64,000 nt of DNA, taken from NCBI RefSeq assembly GCF_028885415.1, contig NZ_CP118527.1, forward strand, positions 7,440,001 through 7,504,000, in the 5' to 3' direction. The notes below the pieces were generated by a model, which saw only the letters and a list, made by a program, of their open reading frames with translations, did no database searches and was not told the DNA's origin. This DNA comes from Streptomyces coeruleorubidus (GTDB lineage Bacteria > Actinomycetota > Actinomycetes > Streptomycetales > Streptomycetaceae). How positions within the stretch are numbered: the first letter of the stretch is position 1; the number at the start of each line of letters is the position of its first letter. Shown here in pieces: positions 49,701-56,733 of the stretch. Position numbers and translations under genes: made by a program.

Positions 49701-49813
49701 AGGACCCGTTCCCGCGCGGCGGACTCCGGCGTGGTACGCGGCGAACCGGTGCCCTCGTTCCCCGGCGCCCGAAGGCCGGGGGCCGCGGTCCGGGCATCGC
49801 CGTGATGGGGCAT
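46772..49813 (-). CDS. multidomain SpoIIE/RsbU-type phosphatase with GAF, PAS and HATPase parts
   Basis: This is a 1013-residue cytosolic regulator. The order is GAF-like (30-185), PAS-like (190-300), GAF-like (305-460), PP2C/SpoIIE phosphatase (480-690; GGDWYDVIAL, GDVQGHSAG, TDGLVE, REDDVALL), then an anti-sigma HATPase (710-840; SELVTNALVHTQG, GGRGLFLVEAL). Such proteins dephosphorylate STAS antagonists and can bind sigma factors. The last 165 residues are charged and disordered, with three 28-residue repeats. ATG 49813 follows GGGAGG by 11 bases; GTG 49825 is too close to it. The 3' end overlaps xylF by 14 bases. Confidence 0.88.
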   Translation of the reverse strand: MPHHGDARTAAPGLRAPGNEGTGSPRTTPESAARERVLTFAGVTLAAVYVRSEDGAELRLVESAGAEPERYGLPSRVRHGGGTSPAPAPGYAEASGDSGPAVVEAFRNGRPLWLAGRQEGGAAGAPLGAVPLGAAGGWLGCLVVVGEAGEGFGAEQREFLQRYAEAVAGRLRGEADRSAPSPLLDSALRALGVGSFALAPGTGLVETDPALLELVGIPEGGFDGKTDTLLSYSVPEDVPALLSVLEPSPQTPGRRELEFRTRRATGELCWLRLSCRVLKGSDGVPERVLGVVTAAPVLRRSASDVARIQWLTAALDDATTVRDVSRVVVAALREPLGADRVALAELLEDRLAVTVLDPPGAGAWPELWRSEWRSEWPDAPVTALPTLLAALRDGRMSLWPAGAVLEPGLAGIGPGGLAVLPLPAKGRVAGVCLVGWDAPHEFAPEERALLTATAGLVGQALIRAHAYDAEQELATMLQRSLLPRRLPLLPGGTAVARYLPARRGLQVGGDWYDVIALSEGKVALVIGDVQGHSAGAATIMGQMRTAVRAYAVEGHPPDVVVAHANRLLVGMETDLFATCCYVELDMEEGNALFVRAGHLSPLLRHPDGGTEEITVEGGLPLGVLEDAEFPMTALALAPGTVLALVTDGLVESAELDLDEGMRIVGEALAAADPSDPGRMADDLLGEAGRREDDVALLLLRYDGMRVRPVRAGWVVWRLPDAVMHARRFSARTLRSWDVVAEADTVLLVVSELVTNALVHTQGALRLDLTLAADRLRVTVSDSSPRAPAKPVVVDWESTGGRGLFLVEALSAAWGSVPVGGGKQVWSEIVVSRQEQEADREPEAEPLPEPWVEPAEERQAGRDRGWGIGRNRGWGIGRIRDRGGGRASQRNGRDGNGGRASGRNRDRDQSRSRNENPEPTPDGNGGRASPRSRDHDQPRSRNENPEPTPDGNGGRASPRSRDHDQPRSRNENPEPPNPDAGQGRPRNPAAAGPRTGATPGDEAGTRREVRDEGP
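46894..47145 (-). repeat. 84-base tandem repeat in the phosphatase tail
   Basis: Three copies with an exact 84-base period begin at about 46897, 46981 and 47065. Each encodes NGGRASPRSRDHDQPRSRNE followed by NPEPTPDG. The two copies nearest the stop codon are almost identical in DNA; the first-translated copy differs at several bases, so recent duplication is likely. Confidence 0.85.
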
Positions 49814-50035
49814 GTCCGCATCCACCTCCCGTCCATGCCGTGGCTACCGGCAGGTGGGAGTCCCCGGAACTCAGGCGACGACGACGCGGCGGATCCACGC
49901 CCCACATGAGCGGCAGGGCACCCACACAACAGAATCGCATACCTGGATAACAGTGACATATGGGACCGACGGGCCGGCTCGGCCGTCGGTCCGGTGATTT
50001 CCGGCCACGCGCGTCTCCCACGAGCCGCCGCCCGT

Positions 50036-50041
50036 TAACGT
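50036..50041 (+). promoter_or_regulatory. -10 box of a leaderless promoter
   Basis: TAACGT ends 8 bases before ATG 50050 and there is no ribosome site, which fits a leaderless transcript. Confidence 0.4.
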
Positions 50042-50049
50042 TGCGCCGC

Positions 50050-50967
50050 ATGGCCCACACCGAGATCGAGATCACGGCGGCACTGGTCCGGGAGCTGCTG
50101 CGCGATCAGCACCCCGACCTGGCCGATCGCCCTGTGCGGCTCGGCGCGCGCGGCTGGGACAACCAGCTCTGGCGCCTCGGTGACGACCTGGCCGTCCGGT
50201 TGCCGTGGACGACGCAGTCCGCCGACGCGCTGCTGCGCAAGGCACACACCTGGGTCCCCTCCCTCGCCCCGCATCTGCCGCTGAAGGTCCCCGTCCCGCA
50301 GCGCCTCGGCGAACCCTCCGAGCGCTTCCCGCGGCCCTGGATCGTCACCACCTGGGTCCAGGGCACTCCCGCCGACCGCGCCCCCGCCACCCGCGCCGCG
50401 GAATCGGCCGAGGCCCTGGCCACGTTCCTGACGGCTCTGCATCGCCCCGCTCCCGACGACGCACCCCTTGGCCGTGGCCGCGGCGGCCCCCTGTCCGACA
50501 CCGCCGAGGGGTTCGCCCAGCAGCTCGCCGAGGCCACGGAGATGGGACTGCTCCCGGACCCGGACGGGGTCCGCGCGGTCTGGGAGGACGCCGCAGCCGC
50601 GCCCGAATGGACGGGCCCGGCGATGTGGCTCCACGGCGACCTGCACCCGGCCAACATCCTCACCGCCGACGGCACGTTCTGCGGCGTGATCGAACTTCGG
50701 CGACCTCTGCGCGGGCGACCCGGCCCTTGACCTCGCCGCCGCCTGGATCCTGCTGCCGGACGGCGCCGCCGACCGCTTCCACGACACCTACCGGCCGGCC
50801 CCGGACCCCGCGATCCTGCGCCGCGCCCGCGGCTGGGCCGTCCTGCGCGCCCTGCCTGCATCCTCATCGGCGAGGCCGGCGTCCGGGGCCGCCCCGGCGG
50901 CAAGCCCACCTGGGGCCCACCGGCCCACAGGGCCCTGCGCCGCCTCGCGACGGCGGACACCCCCTAG
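50050..50967 (+). pseudogene. aminoglycoside phosphotransferase-like gene with two frameshifts
   Basis: The first 215 codons are an APH/choline-kinase fold: WDNQLWRLGDDLAVRLPW with the ATP lysine region changed to Arg, TWVQGTPAD, and catalytic loop WLHGDLHPANIL. At about 50694 an extra A changes the expected GVIDFGD into GVIELRR and a stop follows at 50730. The correct sequence (DFGDLCAGDPALDLAAAW) continues in the next frame, until a missing G near 50854 returns it to the first frame (CILIGEAGV...) up to TAG 50967. It is either a pseudogene or two sequencing errors. Confidence 0.75.
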
Positions 50968-51139
50968 TGCTGGATTCCTCAAACGGTGTACACGTATCGG
51001 CGTCGCAGTGAGCGAGTCGGTGGTGCGGGTCTTCCCCCTACCCAGGGCCGGCCCCGGGAGTTGAGCTGGGATGTTGCGAGGTGGGTGGCGTGTTCGATTT
51101 CGGCTTTTCAATGAGAACAACGACACGAGGGGGAGCCAG

Positions 51140-51583
51140 ATGTCCGTCGTCCGCAGGGGCGCTCTGACCGCCGTTCCGTTCGGCATCGCCACCGTTGCCT
51201 ACGTCGGTGTGTTTCTGGCGAGCTACGACCGGCTGCCCGGGCGGATCGCCACCCACTTCTCGGCAGACGGTGGGGCTGACGGCTTCACGAGCCGGGTCGC
51301 CACGCTGTGGTTCGGCGGTGGCATGCTCGTCGGTCTCGGACTGCTGTTCACCGTCCTGGCCCTGGTCTCCAAGGAGAGTTCGGGGTCGAGGCTGACCGCC
51401 GCGGTCGGAGCCGGCACGGCCGTCACGCTCGGCTACCCGTTGGTCCTCACCGTCCTTGTCAACACGGACGTCCAGCACTCGGCTGAGGTGCAACTGCCCA
51501 TGGGGCATGTGGCCGTGCTGCTGCCCGCGGGCGTGGCCACGGGCGGGCTGGCCTGGTGGCTGATGAGGCGCGGGGAAGCGTGA
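51140..51583 (+). CDS. DUF1648 membrane protein
   Basis: This 147-residue protein has four hydrophobic segments. The N-terminal part has the DUF1648 pattern (YDRLPGRIATHFSADGGADG, with the conserved P-x-x-I-x-x-H-F-x-x-x-G). The family, named from SdpI-like regions, has no firm role; SdpI itself gives immunity to a toxic peptide. GAGGGGGAG precedes the ATG. It is convergent with the LPMO gene across a strong terminator. Confidence 0.8.
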   Translation: MSVVRRGALTAVPFGIATVAYVGVFLASYDRLPGRIATHFSADGGADGFTSRVATLWFGGGMLVGLGLLFTVLALVSKESSGSRLTAAVGAGTAVTLGYPLVLTVLVNTDVQHSAEVQLPMGHVAVLLPAGVATGGLAWWLMRRGEA

Positions 51584-51657
51584 GCAGCCATGCTGTTGCG
51601 GGCGCCTCCCGGCTCTCCGCTCACCCGGCCCTCCGCTCACCGAAGCCGGGGACCGAA

Positions 51658-51688
51658 CGGGCCCGGTGACCGCCGCCCACCGGGCCCG
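51658..51688. terminator. bidirectional terminator
   Basis: CGGGCCCGGTG and CACCGGGCCCG form a perfect 11-bp stem with a 9-base loop, between the convergent DUF1648 and LPMO genes. Confidence 0.8.
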
Positions 51689-51702
51689 CCCGAAGCGACG
51701 GT

Positions 51703-52794
51703 TCAGCCGACCCGGCAGGGCAGGCTCGTCGTACTGTCACCGCCCGAGCCGGAGACCGTGTACCCGAACGTCGTGCTCTTGCCCGGATCGAGGGAGCCGT
51801 TCCAGCCGGCGTTGTGGACCATCACCGACTGGCCGTTGTAGGTGGCGCTGCCGCTCCACAGGCTCTCGATCCTCTGGCCGGACGGCAGCGTCCAGTCGAC
51901 CATCCAGCCGAGCATCGGGACGGTGCCGGTGTTGGTGACGGTCACCTCGGACTGGTAGCCGCCGTTCCAGCTGCCGGTCGTCTTGCGGGTGGCCGTGCAG
52001 GTGCCGGGCACCGGCTCGGACGGGTTGCCCGGCTGCTTGATGCCGGTCACCTCGCCGTTGCCGCCGTCGAAGACGACGTCCGAGCAGGAGTAGAAGGTCT
52101 CCTGACTGTCGGAGCGCTGCCAGACCATGTAGATGATGTGGCGGCCCGACTTGCCCTCGGGGAGCTTGCCGGTCCAGGAGTAGTTGGCCTCGACCGTGCC
52201 CGGGGAGCCGTTCAGCGGCGGGTGGTCGACGCTCAGGAACGGCCGTTCCTCCATGTCGTTCCAGGTGAGCGTCTTGGTCGGGTCGAAGCCGTCCTTGGTG
52301 ATGTAGACGTAGAACCAACCCGGGTGCGCCGCCCAGGCGTTGTACGAGAAGTCGACCGTCGCGCCCGAGGTGAGGTGGGTGAGCGGCCAGTCCTTGCTGG
52401 GCGTGTTGAACCCGGTGAAGTTGGTGTTGCCGCCGCTGCACAGCTCGCCGTCCGGTACGAAGCCCCGGGTGCGGCCGGCGCCGTCCGAGCGGAGCACGGA
52501 GAACCAGTTGTAGAACGGCGTGGTGCCGCTGACCTGCTGCGCGGCCCGGCACGCCGGGTTGACCGGCTTGATCTCACCGGTGTCGGTCAGACCGTCCTGC
52601 CAGCACAGGAAGGTGCGGCTGCCGGGCTTCATGGGGGTGCCGTGCGCCTCCGCCTCACCACCGGCCGTCATGACCAGGCCGAGGGCCGGAACGGTGACGA
52701 GGAGGGAGAGCAGCACCAGGAAGAAGGCTCTGGCCCGGGTGGGAAGCGCTGATCGGGGCGTCGGGGGTCCCCCCGAGCTTTTTGTCAGGATCAT
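51703..52794 (-). CDS. secreted AA10 lytic polysaccharide monooxygenase with CBM2
   Basis: This is a 363-residue protein. After a signal peptide ending AEA, the mature enzyme starts at His51 (HGTPMKPGSR), the first ligand of the copper histidine brace; His157 in WAAHPGWFYVY is the second. The catalytic domain runs to about 245. A Pro-rich linker and a CBM2 (TGSWNGGYQSEVTVTNTG, LGWMVDWTLPSGQRI, WNGSLDPGKSTTFGY) follow. It should oxidatively cleave cellulose or chitin; a CebR box upstream argues for cellulose. Confidence 0.92.
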   Translation of the reverse strand: MILTKSSGGPPTPRSALPTRARAFFLVLLSLLVTVPALGLVMTAGGEAEAHGTPMKPGSRTFLCWQDGLTDTGEIKPVNPACRAAQQVSGTTPFYNWFSVLRSDGAGRTRGFVPDGELCSGGNTNFTGFNTPSKDWPLTHLTSGATVDFSYNAWAAHPGWFYVYITKDGFDPTKTLTWNDMEERPFLSVDHPPLNGSPGTVEANYSWTGKLPEGKSGRHIIYMVWQRSDSQETFYSCSDVVFDGGNGEVTGIKQPGNPSEPVPGTCTATRKTTGSWNGGYQSEVTVTNTGTVPMLGWMVDWTLPSGQRIESLWSGSATYNGQSVMVHNAGWNGSLDPGKSTTFGYTVSGSGGDSTTSLPCRVG

Positions 52795-52893
52795 GACAGA
52801 ACCGTCCGTTCCTTGGGGTACGGGCCTGTGGATGCGTGTGCGCGGATGCGCGGAGTGGGAGCGACTCGAAGGGCGGGTTCCGGTCCACCGTTA

Positions 52894-52907
52894 TGGGAGC
52901 GCTCCCA
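52894..52907 (-). promoter_or_regulatory. CebR box
   Basis: TGGGAGCGCTCCCA is a perfect match to the 14-base palindrome bound by CebR, the cellobiose-responsive LacI-family repressor of streptomycetes. It lies 100 bases upstream of the LPMO start. Confidence 0.85.
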
Positions 52908-53075
52908 CCCCGCTGTTGCGGAAGTTAGCGCCGGGCGGCGCAGTTGTCTACGGCTGTCGCAGCAGGGTGCTGGTCAGGATTCCGGCGTCACCGGCGTCGG
53001 GTTTTGTGAAGTTGACTTTGCTTTCCCTTCACGATTGGCTGCGGATCCGACCTTTCATGATCCGGGGGGATCCCT

Positions 53076-53486
53076 TTGAACCGCACCATCCGTGCAGCCG
53101 TCTGCGCCGTCGCCACCGCCGGTCTCGCGCTCGCTCTCAGCTCCTGTTCCGAGGCCGTCGACCAGGTCGACAAGGCAGTGGACGAGACGTACGAAGTCAC
53201 CTACGAGGTCACGGGGAAGAACGTCGACTCGATCGAGTTCCACGGCGGCGGTGGCAAGGCCATGGAGCCGAAGGTCGAGTCTGTGTCGAAGCCCGAGCTG
53301 CCCTGGAAGAAGACGGTCACGCTGCGCGGCATCATGCCCGCGGCGGTCATGCCGGTCGCCGCGGACCCCGAAGGCGCCCAGGTCACATGCAAGATCATCC
53401 ACAAGGGCAAGGTGATCGAGGAACAGAGTGCCGATGGTCTGGTGACCGCCGGCGGCTGCACCGCGGAGTCCCCGATCGGGAAGTAG
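53076..53486 (+). CDS. MmpS-like lipoprotein
   Basis: This is a 136-residue protein. The TTG start follows GGGGGGA. A lipobox (LALALSSCSEAV) puts Cys24 at the membrane. The mature part resembles MmpS family beta-domains: VTYEVTGKNVDSIEFHGGGG, ELPWKKTV and VTCKIIHKGKVIEEQSADG. In mycobacteria MmpS works with MmpL transporters; none is adjacent here, so it may act alone or with a distant partner. Confidence 0.7.
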   Translation: MNRTIRAAVCAVATAGLALALSSCSEAVDQVDKAVDETYEVTYEVTGKNVDSIEFHGGGGKAMEPKVESVSKPELPWKKTVTLRGIMPAAVMPVAADPEGAQVTCKIIHKGKVIEEQSADGLVTAGGCTAESPIGK

Positions 53487-53590
53487 CCCCGAATGCGAGG
53501 CCGATGGGTGGGTCGGCGTCCCGCACCCGGAGCTCCGGCCGGACCTCAGGTCAACGAACCCCGAAGGGTGACCGCAAACCCCTGTGGTCA

Positions 53591-54586
53591 TCACTCCGAT
53601 CCGCCCAACACCTCTCGCATCCAGGTCAGTTGACGCCGCACCTGCACCGCGTCACCCCCCTCGTGCCCGTTGAACGGATACGCGTGGATCTCCTTGCGCG
53701 GTGCCGTGCCGGTCAGTTCGGCATAGCGGTTGAACGCCGCGTACGCCCCGCTCGGCGGGCACACCGTGTCCCGCAGCCCCACGCCGAAGTGAGCCGGAGC
53801 CTGCGCGCGACGGGCGAAGGAGATGCCCTCGACGTAGGAGAGGGTGCGGTAGGCGTCGTGCTCGGCGCCCCGGTGGACGGCGAGGTAGGACGCGATCTCC
53901 CCGTACGGCCCCGCGTCCGTGAGGTCGAGCGCCCGGCGGATGCCGCACAGCAGCGGGGCGGTGACGAGCAGCGCCGCCAGGTCGGGGACGAGCCCCGCGA
54001 CCGCCAGAGCCAGCCCACCGCCCTGGCTGTTGCCGGCCGCGACGATGCGCGCGGGGTCGACGCCGGGCAGTTCCCGCACCGCCGTGACCGCGCGGACCGC
54101 GTCCGTGATCAGGCGCCGGTAGTGGTAGTCCTCGGGAGCGAGCAGGCCGCGTACCGCCGCGCCGGGGCCGCCCGGGGCGGTGGCGTGCGGGTCGGGGGTG
54201 TCGCCGCCGCAGCCGTACTCGTCGCCCTGCCCGCGATTGTCCATGAGCAGGTGCGCGTACCCGGCGTTCACCCATGTCAGGCGCTCGTGCGGCAGACCCC
54301 GGCCGCGTCCGTACCCGGCGAACTCGACGACGGCGGGAAGGGGTTCGCCGCAGGCCGCCGGCCTGCTGAACCAGGCGCGTACCGGGTCGCCCGCGAACCC
54401 CCGGAACGTCACGTCCCAGGTCCGCGTCAGCCGCAGGCCCGTCTCCACCGGCCGCACCGACACCAGCGGGTCCGCCTGGTCGGCCTCCTTCAGGGTGCGC
54501 AGCCAGAACGCGTCGAAGTCGGCGGGCTCCCCGAGGTCCGGGCGGTGGCGCTCCAGTTCCGTCAGCGGCAGGTCGAACGCGGGCAC
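53591..54586 (-). CDS. acetylxylan esterase (CE7 family)
   Basis: This 331-residue alpha/beta hydrolase has the CE7 signatures in order: RGQGDE, the nucleophile motif GNSQGGG, and HE in NGHEGGD, with Asp in GLRDTVCPP completing the triad. It lacks a signal peptide, so it deacetylates imported xylo-oligosaccharides in the cytoplasm. GTG 54586 follows GAGG; a longer frame upstream overlaps regulatory sites and is rejected. It is divergent from the oligosaccharide transporter operon. Confidence 0.87.
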   Translation of the reverse strand: MPAFDLPLTELERHRPDLGEPADFDAFWLRTLKEADQADPLVSVRPVETGLRLTRTWDVTFRGFAGDPVRAWFSRPAACGEPLPAVVEFAGYGRGRGLPHERLTWVNAGYAHLLMDNRGQGDEYGCGGDTPDPHATAPGGPGAAVRGLLAPEDYHYRRLITDAVRAVTAVRELPGVDPARIVAAGNSQGGGLALAVAGLVPDLAALLVTAPLLCGIRRALDLTDAGPYGEIASYLAVHRGAEHDAYRTLSYVEGISFARRAQAPAHFGVGLRDTVCPPSGAYAAFNRYAELTGTAPRKEIHAYPFNGHEGGDAVQVRRQLTWMREVLGGSE

Positions 54587-54720
54587 GGCGGCACCTCGCA
54601 GGAGTCGGTGTTCATCCAGAAACTTGCGACGGGCAATGGGGGGCAGGTCCCTGGGGTCTACCCAGGTTCGACGCGATCCCAACGCGGCACAGACGCCTCA
54701 GCCGACTGCCGCTGCACCCA

Positions 54721-54749
54721 TTGACAGCGCTTTCTGCTGCCCTTAAGTT
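54721..54749 (+). promoter_or_regulatory. promoter of the aldouronate transporter operon
   Basis: TTGACA (54721-54726), 17 bases, then TAAGTT (54744-54749). GACAGCGCTTTC across the -35 end is close to the AAGCGCTT core bound by LacI-family regulators. Confidence 0.55.
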
Positions 54750-54773
54750 GCCGCGAAGTTACCGGTAAGAGCT

Positions 54774-54784
54774 CGAAAGTTTCG
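54774..54784. promoter_or_regulatory. CGAAA-G-TTTCG palindrome, xylan-type operator
   Basis: A perfect 11-base palindrome 35 bases before the transporter start. From memory, similar CGAAA(C/G)TTTCG sites precede xylanase and xylosidase genes in streptomycetes. Confidence 0.6.
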
Positions 54785-54818
54785 GTTCCGCGTCCCATGC
54801 CCACGGGAGGCCCGAGCA

Positions 54819-55811
54819 ATGAGCACGTCCACCACGTCGGCCCCGCCGGGCACCGAGGATCCGCCTCCGGCCTCAGCCGCACCTCGACGCGGCAAGCGGG
54901 ACCCCGCCCGGACCGGCTGGCGGCGGGCGCTGCGCCGCGACTGGCAGTTGTACTCGCTGGCGATCCTGCCGCTGCTGTTCTTCCTGGTCTTCCGCTATCT
55001 GCCGATGATCGGCAACGTCATCGCCTTCCGGCGCTTCGAGCCGGGCGGGTCGCTCTTCGGCGAGGAGTGGGTGGGGCTGCGCTATGTGCAGATGTTCCTC
55101 AACGACCCCACCTTCTGGCAGGTGTTCCGCAACACCCTGTGGATCGGCGGGCTCACGCTGCTGTTCTGCTTCCCGGTCCCCATCGTGCTGGCGCTGCTGC
55201 TCAACGAGGTACGCCGGCGCTCCCTGAAGCGGTTCGTGCAGTCCGTGTCGTACCTTCCGCACTTCCTGTCGATCGTGATCGTCGCGGGCATCACGATGCA
55301 GATGCTGGCCAGTGACGGCCCGGTCAACCACATCCTCGGCTGGTTCGGCCACGAACCGATCCGCTTCATCCAGGAACCCGAGTGGTTCCGCACGATCTAC
55401 GTCGGCTCGGAGATCTGGCAGACCGCCGGCTGGGGCACGATCCTCTACCTCGCCGCGCTCACCACGATCGACGAGGACCTGTACGAGGCCGCGCGCATCG
55501 ACGGAGCCAACCGCTGGCAGCAGATCTGGCACGTGACCCTGCCCGGCATCCGGCCCACCATGGTCACGCTGCTGATCCTCAACATCGGCGCGTTCATGGC
55601 GGTCGGCTTCGAGAAGGTCCTGCTGCTGTACAACCCGCTGACGTATCCGACCGCCGACGTGATCTCGACGTACGTGTACCGGTCCGGCGTGGAGTCCAAC
55701 AGCTTCAGCTACGCCGCCGCCATCGGACTGTTCGAGGCGGTCATCGGCCTGGTCCTGATCACGTCCGCCAACCAGCTCTCGCGCCGCACAGTGGGGACGA
55801 GCCTGTGGTGA
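54819..55811 (+). CDS. LplB-family oligosaccharide ABC permease
   Basis: This 330-residue membrane protein has about six membrane segments and the EAA loop EDLYEAARIDGANRWQQIWH that docks the ATPase. The first 40 residues are cytoplasmic and Pro/Arg-rich. GGGAGG precedes the ATG. It is the first gene of a three-gene import system lacking its own ATPase, which normally uses the shared MsiK-type ATPase. Close relatives in Paenibacillus import aldouronates next to GH67 genes, as is the case here. Confidence 0.9.
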   Translation: MSTSTTSAPPGTEDPPPASAAPRRGKRDPARTGWRRALRRDWQLYSLAILPLLFFLVFRYLPMIGNVIAFRRFEPGGSLFGEEWVGLRYVQMFLNDPTFWQVFRNTLWIGGLTLLFCFPVPIVLALLLNEVRRRSLKRFVQSVSYLPHFLSIVIVAGITMQMLASDGPVNHILGWFGHEPIRFIQEPEWFRTIYVGSEIWQTAGWGTILYLAALTTIDEDLYEAARIDGANRWQQIWHVTLPGIRPTMVTLLILNIGAFMAVGFEKVLLLYNPLTYPTADVISTYVYRSGVESNSFSYAAAIGLFEAVIGLVLITSANQLSRRTVGTSLW

Positions 55812-56677
55812 AGCCGAGTTGTTCCTACCGGGTCTTCCAGGGCGTCAACGGGGTGGTCCTCACCCTCGTCGTGCTGGTGACCCTGTACCCCTTCGTCAAC
55901 ATCCTCGCGCGGTCCTTCAGCGGGGAGCGGCAGATCCGGGCCGGTGAGGTGACCCTGCTGCCCAAGGGGTTCAACCTCACCACGTACGAGATCGTGTTCC
56001 AGGACTCGATGTTCTGGCGGAACTACGGCAACACCGTGCTGTACACGGTCGTGGCGACGGCCGTGGCCATGGTGCTGACGACCTGTTACGCCTACGTGCT
56101 GTCGAAGAAGCACCTCAAGGGGCGTGGCGTGCTCGTCGGGATCGCCGTGTTCACGATGTTCTTCACCGGTGGCCTGATCCCGAACTACATCCTGGTCACC
56201 AGCCTCGGTCTGAAGAACAGCGTCTGGGCGATCGCCCTGCCGAACGCGATCAGCGTCTTCAACCTCCTGGTCATGAAGGCCTTCTTCGAGAACCTGCCGA
56301 CCGAGCTGGAGGAGGCCGCGCAGATCGACGGCCTCAGCACGTACGGCATCCTGCTCAGGATCGTCCTGCCGCTGTCCAAGGCGGTCGTGGCGACGATGGT
56401 GCTGTTCTACTCGGTGTCCTTCTGGAACTCCTGGTTCAGCGCCTTCCTCTACATGGACCGGACGGATCTGATGCCGGTCACCGTCTACCTCCGCAACCTC
56501 ATCCAGGGCGCCACCGGCGGCGGCAACGCCGGCGCGGGCACGGAGCAGCTCAGCCAGGTCGGCGCGAACATCCAGTCGGTGACCATCGTCCTCACCGCCC
56601 TGCCGATCCTCTGCGTGTACCCGTTCGTCCAGCGCTACTTCGTCTCGGGCGTGATGCTCGGCGCGGTCAAGGGCTGA
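55808..56677 (+). CDS. YtcP/AraQ-family oligosaccharide ABC permease
   Basis: This 289-residue second permease subunit has six membrane segments and the EAA loop TELEEAAQIDGLSTYGILLR. GTG overlaps the first permease's stop as GTGA, so equal production is likely. The family pairs with LplB and a large lipoprotein. Confidence 0.9.
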   Translation: MKPSCSYRVFQGVNGVVLTLVVLVTLYPFVNILARSFSGERQIRAGEVTLLPKGFNLTTYEIVFQDSMFWRNYGNTVLYTVVATAVAMVLTTCYAYVLSKKHLKGRGVLVGIAVFTMFFTGGLIPNYILVTSLGLKNSVWAIALPNAISVFNLLVMKAFFENLPTELEEAAQIDGLSTYGILLRIVLPLSKAVVATMVLFYSVSFWNSWFSAFLYMDRTDLMPVTVYLRNLIQGATGGGNAGAGTEQLSQVGANIQSVTIVLTALPILCVYPFVQRYFVSGVMLGAVKG

Positions 56678-56691
56678 CGCCGCCTTCCCAG

Positions 56692-56721
56692 CTCGCTTAC
56701 GGAACAACTCGCTTACGGAAC
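56692..56721 (+). repeat. short tandem repeat before the binding-protein gene
   Basis: CTCGCTTACGGAAC occurs twice with a 16-base period, 13 bases before the start of the binding-protein gene; GAAGGAG follows immediately. It might be part of the leader or a simple duplication. Confidence 0.6.
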
Positions 56722-56733
56722 GAAGGAGTCTCC

